From Linnemannia schmuckeri (Eukaryota; Mortierellomycota; Mortierellomycetes; Mortierellales; Mortierellaceae): a DNA stretch of 64,000 bases. A model generated the notes under the pieces. It ran no database searches, was not told the origin of the DNA, and worked only from the letters and a program-made list of their open reading frames with translations. The position numbers were made by a program, and so were the translations under genes. Location of the stretch: NCBI GenBank assembly GCA_029449235.1, contig JANATG010000003.1, positions 1,302,001-1,366,000 on the forward strand, given 5' to 3'. Each line of letters begins with the position of its first letter. Within the stretch, counting starts at the first letter, position 1. This document shows, piece after piece, positions 19,238-30,270 of this stretch.

Positions 19238-20709
19238 GTGAGGAAGAGCGCAAACTGTTAAATACGTGTTGTTAAAATATGAGATATGAGCAACGCGTCG
19301 AGAGCCGACATTACCGCGTGTACGATGCACGTCACTTACCGACCAAAGCTCAAGCAGATAAAAGGCTAGGGCGCCAACGGGACACACATCTACTTCTTTG
19401 TTCCGAACTACAATTCCATACTGAATCTTGCCGTCCTTGTTCGTCTTGCCGTCCTTGTTCGTCTTGCCGTCCTTGTTCGTCTTGCCGTCCTTGTTCGTCT
19501 TGCCTTGTCTCATCATCAGCACGACTCCAAGCACGAACTGATCTCCTCTGCAGCTGGCGTCCTTCGTATTTCTGTTGCGGTTGGGCTCGACATCGTGGGC
19601 GAAAAGATCCGGGAGTCGGATCTGGCGCGTGATTTCGCTACGGAACATCATGAAAAAGCAAAGGCTTACGTCCGCACGGTCGCGTAGCCCTTTCAAGCGG
19701 CGCTTTCTCAAGCTGGCTGCGCCCTCCACATTGCGCATCCAGAATCGCTTCATTAGCTGTCGAACGATCGAAGTTGGGTTTTGAGTGAAGTTGATAGAGC
19801 CAAAGTCGGTATCTGTCGACCTCTTCCTGGCGGACATCCTCACACGATAAGCGTCGATCAGAGGTTGGAGGTACGTTTTCGGGGTCGGGACTGTGCTATA
19901 ATCCATCGCTAAATTGTTTCTGTCTTCACACTGATGCTTATAGAGGTCGCCAATGGCAGCGAGGTGCAAGAGGATGGTTGCCGTCGAATACCACCGCTCT
20001 TCATTGTTCTCCTCACTGTTGTTGATGTCAATGTCTCGACCGACGTCCTCTTCGCAATCCTCATCGCTTTTGTCCTCCGCAACACTCTCATTGACATCAT
20101 CAGAACACAAGCCATCCGGAATTGACCGCTGCTCGCCGGACTTGCCCTTGCTGTTGCCCCCCTTGCCTTTTGGCAACGGCTTGATCCGTATAATACCTAT
20201 ATTGCATTTACATTTCCGTTAGCACCCATAATTTAAAATACCACCATAGCCTTTCGTCGTCGTTGCATCGTATCGTACGACCGCTCACCATAGTTTCTTC
20301 ATATTCATACCGTTTTGAGGATCTTCCGTCTCGCAGGTAAGGCAAGCAAAGTATCGAGTTACTTTGCCTTCCGTGACGTTGTAATCAGTTTTATATCCAG
20401 AGGCGTTACACCATTCCTATACCAAAGGATGAAGTGATTGAGTTTGTGTCGAGTTGAGGGCCACGGTCTAACTACACATGTGCACAAATGAGGGTACATT
20501 CACACTTGTCATACCATGAATTTCTCCTGGTACCGATCGTACTGATCCCGCGTCGACTGGGCTTGCAAGGACCTGCGAGCTTCAGCTGCAAGCTGGGAGC
20601 TTGCCAGCTCCCTCTGCTTATTGCAGAGATGATTTTCTTGTTCCACCCTGTTGCGTTCGCGGTAGGTTTCAAGCTTAGATTTTGCTCTTGTCGACTGGTT
20701 GCCTTGCAT
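17449..20709 (-). CDS. Crypton tyrosine recombinase with GCR1_C domain
   Basis: Four exons built from splice signals: 20515-20709, 20311-20416, 19340-20196 and 17449-19179 (introns 98, 114 and 160 bp), about 962 residues, no internal stops. The N-terminal core has EWCNASGYKTDYNVTEGKV. The recombinase domain shows the first Arg in MMFRSEITRQIR, a KTNKDG segment, CPVGALAFYLLELW, the H-x-x-R box in KHGARFAHMCGS, GNW, and the nucleophile Tyr in STHYLEG. The C-terminus has a GCR1_C-type DNA-binding domain (TLDQLWQEWFYHGVNGSPS through WKKDIVHSVL). Cryptons move by circular intermediates using this enzyme. The tetrad is complete. The first exon may start farther upstream because the frame stays open before 20709. 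A 42-base A run (T in sense) sits in intron 3. Confidence 0.88.
19429..19503 (-). repeat. 18-bp tandem repeat inside the Crypton gene
   Basis: Four near-perfect copies of an 18-bp unit (plus strand CGTCCTTGTTCGTCTTGC) encode (GKTNKD)4 in the recombinase domain, where relatives have a single GKTN-type motif. The expansion keeps the reading frame. Confidence 0.85.
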
Positions 20710-21153
20710 GCTCGCCTGCCGTTTGTTTCGTGCTATGGCTTTGCCTTTAGCAGAAGAACTGCCTTCGGACGACTTGTTAACGCGCGAAACAATAGAACAG
20801 AACGATAAAACGAGATAATCAGTATGATGGACGCCAACCAGGTACGGGACATATCACCCAATTGTGCAAAATACATACCCCTCTGGCTTACCCGTGTCAT
20901 TTTTTTTGTTAGTCGGGTTTATTCGACTACGTGTATTATTGTGTGTGTATTGGCATGTAGGATTGTTTGAAGGATGAGGTTAATGTGGTGATGTGGAGTG
21001 GAGAAAGAGCGAGGAATGGAGTGACATGCGTGCCATGTGGATGATTCTGCCAGAAAAAAAATTATGCAAGACTGCTTGTCGGTTTAAAACTATGCCTATG
21101 CTCATGGAATAAACCCATATGTGTCACGTGACTTTAATAAACCAACCTTTTAT
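20710..21153. other. non-coding stretch beside the Crypton
   Basis: It may contain the Crypton promoter and an extra 5' exon (an ATGACACGG followed by GTAAGCC lies at about 20899 on the minus strand). Otherwise nothing is recognised. Confidence 0.35.
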
Positions 21154-21555
21154 GGATAACACCGCAATAGTAATTAGACTTGGTACGAGAGGAACCGTTC
21201 ATTCGGATAATTGGTATTTGGACCTGCCTGAACAGGCAATGGCCCGAAGCTATCATCCGTTGGGTTATGACTGAACGCCTCTAGGTCAGAACCCGTGCTA
21301 GAACGCGACGATTACCGCCTTTCGATTTTTAGTTGAATACGAATAGACCTTCGGGTCCAAGGTCATACTACGTGGGTTATCTTACAGAGCGGAAAGGTTT
21401 ATGAGGCTCCTGCCAATGCTAATTCAAATATTGGAAGAGATAAATCCGTTGCAGACGACTTTTAAGCAACGTGGTATTGTAAGCAGTAGAGTAGCCTTGT
21501 TCCACTTGGCTATTATATCGTTTGCTACTCTGAACAATTGATTAAGGGCGAATAT
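21154..21555 (+). pseudogene. 28S rRNA fragment 3, sarcin-ricin loop to 3' end
   Basis: Matches the last ~400 nt of 28S rRNA: ACCGCAATAGTAATT, the sarcin-ricin loop region TACGAGAGGAACCG, TTCATTCGGATAATTGG, GAACAGGCAATGG, GAAGCTATCATCCGTTGG, TATGACTGAACGCCTCTA, CCCGTGCTAGAACGCGACGAT and near the end GGTATTGTAAGCAGTAGAG. The sarcin-ricin loop reads GGTACGAGAGGAACC where AGTACGAGAGGAACC is invariant, so this copy is not under selection. It picks up where fragment 2 (11932) leaves off, with about 15-20 bases represented on both sides of the intervening 9.2 kb. Confidence 0.92.
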
Positions 21556-22235
21556 CTGAAGAAGTGAGATGCAAAGCGTAGAGCCGTCTCCACTACTCCT
21601 TTACTTTGACTTTAGACTTGATTCTTTATCACCTTATAACCTCTGCCATTGCTGCCATTACCAATAGCATAGTTGGGTCACTAATGATGTTCATGCGCGA
21701 TCTATGTCCAACCAATGCTCACTCATGATAATCTCTGTTTGAGACTTCAGCCGTTTGCTGCGAGGTTGACCTCTTGGCGTCACCATGTTGGGATCCTTGA
21801 CATATCCAACACCAGCTCTAGTTGCTTGTAACTTCCTCTTCGCCTCTTTCTATGCATTGAGAGGGGTTATTGCTGTCAGCTTTGGAGAATGAGGTCTATT
21901 GATTCATAAACTGAGAAATGTCCTTAGCCACCTCGTATCACCGGCAGTTGTCCATGGTCTCCTCCAGTTCGGCAATGTTTCATTTTCAATAATGGGCAAG
22001 GTTTGGCGGAAACTGTGGCAATGATTAAAGAAGGTTGAAAATCCGATGGCTACGTTTAGGGGCAACAAGAGAAAAACACTATGGTGCAACGTATAAGGCG
22101 ACAAAAATAGGTGGGCAATGTTTAGATAAATCCTATAGTTTTTATTTTTCGTAATAAGATCCTCAAAAAGAGAAGAGAGTTTCATAATAGAAGTAATAAG
22201 GTCATTAACAGGACACCCGACGAACATTGTCCTTT
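21556..22235. other. boundary between transposon island and gene-dense region
   Basis: Nothing recognised. This is the 3' flank of stt4 (minus strand) and of the 28S fragment. Confidence 0.4.
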
Positions 22236-25200
22236 TTAGTAAGGGATACCGTTGGTGGCCTTCTGGAAGGAGTCGTAAAGAACGGTACGCTTGTTGAGAT
22301 AAGACTCATCAACTCTCTCCAGAATAAACTCTGCAGCCGAGCGCTCAGATCGGTCAAGCTGGAAACGCGAACGCATCCGCTTGATGGTCTCGCCGCGGAA
22401 ACAAGGCAAACCAGACTCGAGCATCAACGACACCAACTGCATGATCTGCTCGGCGTAGGGGCGAGAGGCCAAGAAAGCCTTGACACAGAGCTCACAGAAC
22501 CATCTGTAACCCTGGTCTTCGACACTCGAGCCCATGATCTGAATCATCTCCGAAGTCAACTTGAAGGGGGACGATTCGAAGTTAATGTTTCCTCCGGGGG
22601 AGATGTCGAGGATGAAACCGAAATCGATGTGGATCACATGGCCTTCATCGTCGATCATGATGTTTCCGTTATGGCGATCCTTGAACTGGAGGAGGTATGA
22701 GATCACACTGTAGGAGGCGACGGATTGAATGAAGTTGTTGCGGGCCTTTTGGTACTCGATCGAGTCAACGCCGCCGTACTTTGTGACGAAGTAGTCCTGA
22801 AGGTTGTTGACTTTCTCGCGTCCGAGCTGGTCACGCGAGATCGAGTTAGGGATGACATCGATCATACCACAGCCGGGGGCGGTTGCGACAATACGGTAGG
22901 GGAAGAGGTACAGGTCCAAACCGACGTTGGTGAAGATGTTCTTGAAGACCGCAATCAGCTGGATGGCCAACACGTCCTGGCGACAGTCGTCTCCGACCTT
23001 GAAAATGGCAGACTGCCAGACGTCATAGGTCTTGGGGGTGTTGTCCTCCTCGTCCTGTCCAGAGACATCGCCGCTACGCTTCATGATGGCCTTGGTCAAG
23101 CTGGACTCCTCGCGGGTCTTGCGGACCTTGAAGGTCGCCATGAAAGGGGTCTTGGCGTGGGACTGGAGAGGGCGACCAGACTTCTTATCAATGTCGACGA
23201 CGACACCCTCCGGGTTACTGGGCAGGTAGACGCCCACATCGACAACAATCTTGGCCATCTCTTCGTCGATCTTCTTCTTCTTCTCGGCCTTGGTCTTTTT
23301 GACCAAAGGCATCAAAGTACCGGAGATTGAGGTGACTTGGTTGAAGAAGGTAAACTCGCGCTCGTAAAAGTTCTTGGCCTCTCCAGAAAGCCCATTGACA
23401 ATGTTGTCGATGATACGGTCCAGAGTAGGCTTGAGGGCATCGGGAACCTCGCACTTGTTGTCGCGGAACATGTTGGCCTTCATGTTCCAGATGATCTGAT
23501 GCGCAAACAACTGCGAGACACGGGCAGCGCGCATAATGTACTTCTCGACGTAGCCCAGGTCGTCGTGCCGGAGAGCTTGGACAATCTGAGGGACATAGAA
23601 GAAGACGACCTCGACGGGAGAGTGCTCGAGCGAGCGCATGGCATACTGGAGGACCATGGGGTTGTTGTGGAAAGCGGGCTGGAAATACGAGATCGCAGTG
23701 ATCGAGGGGACGGGCTGCCAGAAGAGCAGGTATTTGAGCTGAGCGGCCGAGTAACGAAAGGTGCCTTCGCCCAAGAGGATCTGGATAGCGTCCGAATCGT
23801 TGACGGCAGCAAAGGGATCACTAGCAAGAAGTTGACCTAGCTCGCTGGGAATGATGTTGTTCTTGAAACGAGACATCAACTGAAAGGCCAGGCTAGGCGA
23901 AACCGACCAGGCAAAGCGTACCATGTTGCGCCAGCCCTCCTCAGAGTAGCTCTTCTCCTGAGTGTTATCAGAACCATTTCCACTGCTGGCGTTGGCACCA
24001 CCGACGGCAATGGGGGTGGCCCAAACACCGAGACGGTTGAGCTCATTCTCAGTCAACAGGGAAAGGAGACGGCGAGACTGAGTGTGCTTGCGGACAATGG
24101 CATCGCGGGTCAGCTTCTCGGTAAAAACATAATTGGCAGCTTGAGTGCCAGCCTGGTCCTTGGCGCTCGAGAGGATGGTGTCCAACAAGATCTTGTCCTG
24201 CTCCAGGGCAGCTGCAAACTCTTTCATGACGCGGGTCTCGGTCTTGCTCAACAGACGGTTACCACCAAAGGACCAGCGGGGGGAGAGTTCGAACCAGGAG
24301 AGAGCCGAAAGGTACAAGGCCGAGCGGATCTGATACTCGATCAAGGCCTCCATGCGATCGCTGCGGAGGAGACGAAGCCCGAGAAGCAGCAGCTGGAAAC
24401 GACCCTCTCTGGCTAAGGGGTGGGTGCTCATCTTATGCTCCTTGGCAAACGTCAAATGAATCAAACGAATAAAAGTGTCGATCATGTCGCGGTTGCGGTA
24501 GCGGGTAGCCTGGAATCGACTGGACAAGAACTCGATCCAGATGAGGTGAGGCGAGAACAAATAGGAAGCAACCTTATAGCTTCTTTGGCGAGCCTTCTTG
24601 TCCGTGGGGGCATACTCCATGCGGACGCGGAAGGGATCCTCAGAATCCAAGAGAGAGGAAAAGAGACCCTTCTGATGACGGCAAGCCCAGTCCCATCCAG
24701 CAGCGACCTCGGCCATGAGACGCTTCTCGACCGCAGGCTTCTCGGTGATGAGCCAGTTCCAGACAGAGGTACCTATCTTCAAACTGTCGGGAGTAAAGAG
24801 GTAGATAGGAATCCAGGCAACCATTTTGACCAATTCCTCATCAACCTTGTCAAGAGTTACTACAGCGCTGACAGCGCGATGAAGAGCATTGGCCAGATCC
24901 TTGTTCGAAACAAACTGATCAGCTTTGACCTGCTTCGCCATCTTTTGCAAGTTCTCGCGAAGGGCAGGCAACTGGCTAGGGAGGACAGTTCCAGTCTGCT
25001 GGCTGAAAACACTGGAAAAGTTCTCCATACCGCCGACCTCACCCTGGTAGCGACGACGGGCCGAGAACTCCTGGAAAAAGACCGACGAGCTGTCGAGGAG
25101 AACACCGGGGATGCTGCCGAGGGTTCCATCAAAGCAATTGTGGGACTTTGTCAAGTCCTTGCCGGAACGGGCAGCAAGAGTGCGGCCCATGTGGACACGG

Positions 25201-28200
25201 CTGATACCGGTGTGGATCTTTTCCGAGTCGGCGAGATAATCTTGCAAGAGAGCATCGACCTCCTGGGGAGAGTTCTCCATGGCGACAGCAACCCATCTGC
25301 GCGTCAGCTCCACAAACTTGGAGAGCAACTCGCGACGGTAAGGGTAGGAGTCAGGCAGGTTAATGGTGACATTGACCTTTGTCGAGGTGAAACTGTAGAC
25401 GGGGCAGTACTCGTCCGTCATCTCGTTCTCGCAGCCGAGCCAGAGGAGCTCGCTCAACTCGAGTACAAGCGCCAGCAAGTCCTTGTCGCACATCAACTGA
25501 GGGAAATTGCCGATCAAACGATGAATCCACTTGACAGCCAAGGCGCTGACACGCTTAAGACGATGAGCACATCCGATGATCAGATTGCGAACCTGGAGAC
25601 GGGTCATGTCGTCCAAGGAGTGGGCCAAGACTTTGGTCTGGGACTCTGAAGTAAAGACGTTGATAACCTGATCGGCAATGGCCTCCAAACAAGTCGAGAG
25701 ACCACTGTCATTGACACCAGTGTTCATAAAGTATTTCAAGACAACAGAGCAGTCGCCGCCATGACGGCTGCGAAGGGTCTCGACGTGGTAAACGGACAAT
25801 AAGAAGACGACCTTGGCCGAGCTGAGAGCCTTGATCGCAACAGCCTGACCAGGCAAGTAGCTGGTCAAGGTGGCGCGCATGGCAGCCTTCTGGTCATCAG
25901 CAATACCACGAGGAAGAACAGAGTTGTGCTCCAACTCGCCCTCTAAGTAAGCCGTCGCGCTGTGTTCATCCGAAACAAGGGCAGGGGTCTTGCGAGCGAT
26001 CAAAGCCATAGCCGAGCTCCACTCCTTGTACCAGGGAGAGTCCTTAACAAACTCAAAGAGTACACAGTGGGCCCAGAGGTCACGGAAGAGCTTGACATCT
26101 TCCTTAGTGTGCTTGACATGCTGCTCAAAGTCGTCGTGAGACAAGAGCTGGGCGAGCATGGGAAGAACCAAGCCCAGACCACCAGACTGCGAGTTCATCT
26201 TGTTCTGGTTACGCTTAGTGGTGTGGTAGTGATGGTGTGACGACGACTGGATCTGGACGCCCTTCTCAACAAAGAGCTTGAGAAGGCTGACCATGTAGGC
26301 ATGGTAAAACTCGGGGCGAGCGTTGATCATCTTGGCCAAACGAAGGAGGGATTCGTTGACCTACATGGGGGTTTGGTTGTTGAAGACATGTTAACAAAAT
26401 AAAGTAACGTAACAGAACTTCCCGTGCATCTCAAGGAAAAAATAAATGAAAGTAACGTACAGCCTCAGCGAGTTCCTTGGAGGTAGCCTTATTGTCATGA
26501 GAGTGAGGCCCACTGTGGGAGTGCTTAGCGAGATTGGAGAAAATCTGGGTAATGTCGTTGAACGAGGCCAATGAACCAGTCAACGCAATATCGGTCAAGC
26601 GCTTGACGATTACACAGTCCAGGTGAGCACTGTGGTGGCGAACCTGCTGGGCAAGCATCGACAATACCAGAGGAGTAATCTATTGTACAAACATCGTAAC
26701 ATGTAGCTGTTAGTCAAACATTCAGTATACTCATCGTAGAAAATATGGAGCACACAATACATCTCGAAAGACAAACCTTCTCGCTCTTGTAAATGCAGGC
26801 GATCTTGGAGATGGCAGTGATGACATTCTCCTGGACGACAATGGACTGCTCATCAACAGCAGTGTGCTTGTCCTTGGAGCTGTTGTGCTTGTAAAGAGTG
26901 TTGAGCAAAGCGTAGACGATCGACATGGCAGCTTCCTCGCCAACGGAAAAGTGCTTCAATGTCTGAGCAAGATGCTCAGCAGCGACCTCTTGGGTCAAGC
27001 CGGTGGTAGTGCTCTTGAAGGCGTTGGAGGGGGTGATCAAGAACTGCTGCAGTAACGCTGTCATCTCTCCGTTGGCATCCTGGAAGCTATTACATAATTG
27101 TATTCAAAGGTGTGATCGACTTGTTAATAATTTTAAAATCATAGGTACTTTCAGCCCAGCTGAAAGGTGCACAAAAAAAAGCCAAGGCAGAGAAAATGTA
27201 CGTACTTGATTCCCAAGATGGCGGCACAATCCAACGAGGCACGGTGAATTTGAGATTCGTCGGTACGAAGCTGGTTGAACAGGCTGTTGGAGATATGGGT
27301 AGGAAGGACATCGTCCAGCTCGTGAATGTAAACACTGGCAAGAGCCGCCAATTGCTACAAGAGAGACATAATATGCCATCCGGTAAAGTAAGTACAGGCA
27401 AGCAAAACAACCTTTCAAGATATGAGATGATATCAAGATAAGAACTTACAAGAGCGACGCTCATGATCTCGCGGTAGTAGAACTCGTTGGAGACAGAGCC
27501 CTTGGCCAAGAGATCGTTGGCAAACATACGCATGTCAGACAAGAACTGGAGCGACATGATGTACTCGGTTCTCAATATCTTGGTCAAGTCAGTCTGACCG
27601 GCAACGGCAGTGCGCTTGAATGCTCTGGACAAAAGCGAATTCCAAATAATCTCAAAGGACTCAACGGCAGTGACCGAGGATTTGATAAAAACCTCGGCGT
27701 GAGCGGAGGGCTTCTCGTCCTCGCTACTGTACTCAAGGGTGTGCCTAGCCTTGCCGTTGAGGGCCAGTGACTCAACATCAGCCTCGACCTGCTGCTCCTC
27801 GGTTAATTGAACCTTGGCACTGTTGGCTTCGATCAGACGAGCAATCACGTTGCGCTTGACGGTCAAGACCTGCAAGACAACGCGGTTAGAGCTGAAAAGG
27901 ATATTATCACGAGCATAGGTGGCGAGGACACGACGAGCATAGGAAGTTGAAGGTTCCTGGGTAATAGTATCGATGGCCTTGCGGATGTGCTCAGAGGTAC
28001 CGTTAGAGAGGAGGGCGTTCGAGTGCGAAACCAAGTCGGCAAAGTCGCGCGACTCGAACTCGAACTTGGAGCTCTCCAAAGCGGTCAAAAGACCATTCAG
28101 CGAAGGCAACACGAACTCGCAAACCTTGTCAGCTATATTGGTTTAAGATGTAACAGGATGAGTTGGTAGAATGGAGAAGCAGGAATGGCTAATAATAGTA

Positions 28201-29094
28201 CAAAAGCAACATTCAACGTTCACATACCACTGTCGGAGAGGACGATCGTCGAGAGCTTGTCAAAGTATGCCCAGACAGAGTCAAGAATAACCTGGCGGGT
28301 TGAGGGCCTCTTGTTGGCGATGGTGAGAAGATGGGTGATGAAGCTGGCAGTAATGTTGTCAGCGGGGGACTTTCCTGTAGAAAGAACACGTTTCAAAATG
28401 TATTAGCAAGAGAGAGAGAGAGAGATTGTTGATGGATGCATTAAAAACAACTTTCACTTAAAATTACCCTTGAGACCGAGGCCATCGCCAAACTTGTACT
28501 TTGGTAGCGAATGAAGATATCCGCAAAGACGAGGGACGAGGTCCTGGTCAAACTGGCCCGAGGACTCGGCAGCGAACTTTGCCTGCGCGATCAGGGCGTG
28601 CTGATGGCGCATTGTCTATTCGATGACGAGATAAATATTCAGGAACAGAAAAGATGGAACGCGTAAATTAATCCGAGACACTCATAAGTGTGCGATCATT
28701 TTGCGGGGGCCCATTGGCTCCCTCGTCAGAAAAGAATTCTTGTTTTCTATTACCATCAGACCGCCTTCGGACAGGACATGGTCTGAAGAGGCGCCAGGAC
28801 CGTGGGACTCGTCCGCCTGGGGCTTGGGAGTCGAGGGCTGGCTGGACAAAGGCAAACGGGGACCGGCCCTGATAAGTCTCTGCACCTCGTCGTTGGAAGT
28901 GGCCGAATCTTTGGCCAAGGTCGAGGCAAGACTCGAAAGAATCTGCGAATGCAAGTCGAAGTCGACTCTATTGTCGGAGAAAAGGGGTTTTAGAAAAGAG
29001 ATGATTAAAGAAGTGGACAAAGGAATGAGAGATGAGATGGGTAATGAAGTCGACTTAAGGTCGTTTTCTTTGATGAATGAACTTACGAAGGCAT
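22236..29094 (-). CDS. stt4: phosphatidylinositol 4-kinase III alpha (Stt4)
   Basis: Nine exons: 29087-29094, 28754-28967, 28468-28615, 28228-28374, 27450-28132, 27206-27354, 26777-27086, 26461-26679 and 22236-26360, about 2000 residues, the size of yeast Stt4. It makes PI4P at the plasma membrane. The C-terminal lipid-kinase domain shows the catalytic loop DRHNGN, HIDFGFILD and the end TNGIPY typical of the family. A helical PIK domain precedes it. The N-terminal piece VDFDLHSQILSSLASTLA matches the start of animal PI4KA and requires an 8-bp first coding exon (ATGCCTTC, donor GTAAGT). If that exon is wrong, the alternative start is the ATG at 28612. A (TTCC)n-type tract lies just upstream of the ATG in sense. 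It is divergent from transgelin. Confidence 0.93.
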
Positions 29095-30270
29095 CTCTTT
29101 TTGGGTTTGTTGTTGCTGGTTTGTGGAAAAGGGTATTGGAAGGATGGATGGAAGGATGGAAGGAAGGAAGGAAAGAACGAAGGAATGAGGGAGGAATTGA
29201 AAACGAGTGTAAGGTAGGAGGGTATGAAAGTGAGAGTGAAGGTGTGAGAAGGATCAGAGGGAAACAAAGAAGAAAAAGAAGTAGGAAAAAAGAAAGCAGG
29301 AAGAAAAGAAAAGACAAGTATCAAATACCTGAAAACAATTAAAGGCAAGGACAATACCTGATGGCGTTGGAGAACAGCTTGGGATGTGTGTTTGCGCATT
29401 GGCATGTGGAGAGTGCTGCTCGTGCGAGCGGGCAACAGTCAGTAACAGCAATGAACCAACTAACGGACAATTGTCTCCTGAAGACACCAGCAAAAGAAGA
29501 ACAAGGACTAAAAATGAGGGCTCACAAAGACAGAAAGACACACACTCACAAGGGAGCACAGTGCCACCATTGGTTGCCAGATTCATTTCTTGCACATTCG
29601 CTTCGGTTGGGAGGTAGTGGAGTCAACCTTGGATTGAGTAGAAATTCAGCCAAAAGAAGATAGAGTATCACTCAGCACACATACGCATGATACACCATTG
29701 TAAAGCGAACATACTGAATCCAGTAATGAACAACCACAACAACAAAAATAAACAAAAGAACTCGGCGCTGGACGTTGGCCGTGCACTTGTAAAACGAGCC
29801 TATGGCAATAGTGCATTAACCTTGTCATCCACAGGCAGCTAACTATCTACCGTGACGCCCAACGAACGGCATCAACGAAAACAACAAGTATAGACAGAAA
29901 ACGGTGTGTACGCGAACAGGAATTGAACTCAGTGCAACAAGGCATCGGCACTGATAGGAGTCAAGCTCGTCGATTTGTTCTTGCCTTCTGCATCTTCTCT
30001 CATTCCCGCTCTCCTTCCCAGCGTACCATTGCTCAGAAAATGTGCTTGTTCCTTTTTCCCGTTCATTTTGCAAAACGAAAAGCAAAGGGAAGTTTAAAAG
30101 AAAGTTGCCCATTGGCCACACGTGACCCAACCATAGACAGGAAGGGGGAAAAGACGACCCATCCTTTGCAAAGGTCATCATCTTTCTTCCTTTTTTTCTC
30201 TCTTTCAGATCTCCATCTTCACTCTTCACCCTTCGAAAACCCATACGCAACACACAACAACACATTCACA
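29095..30270. promoter_or_regulatory. divergent intergenic region stt4 / transgelin
   Basis: 1.18 kb between two divergent start codons. It holds a GGAA/GGAT-rich tract at 29135-29180 (CT-rich for stt4) and CT-rich sequence at 30180-30230 before the transgelin ATG. Open stretches here are low-complexity and not convincing genes. Confidence 0.45.

Noticed and set aside
24420..25649. Long plus-strand open frame (409 codons) opposite stt4
   Set aside because: It is the antisense shadow of a conserved, high-bias coding exon; no start context, introns or domain support it.
29161..29260. GGAA/GAAGG tract as a possible CRISPR-like array
   Set aside because: A simple-sequence purine tract without spacers; eukaryotic leader or promoter sequence.
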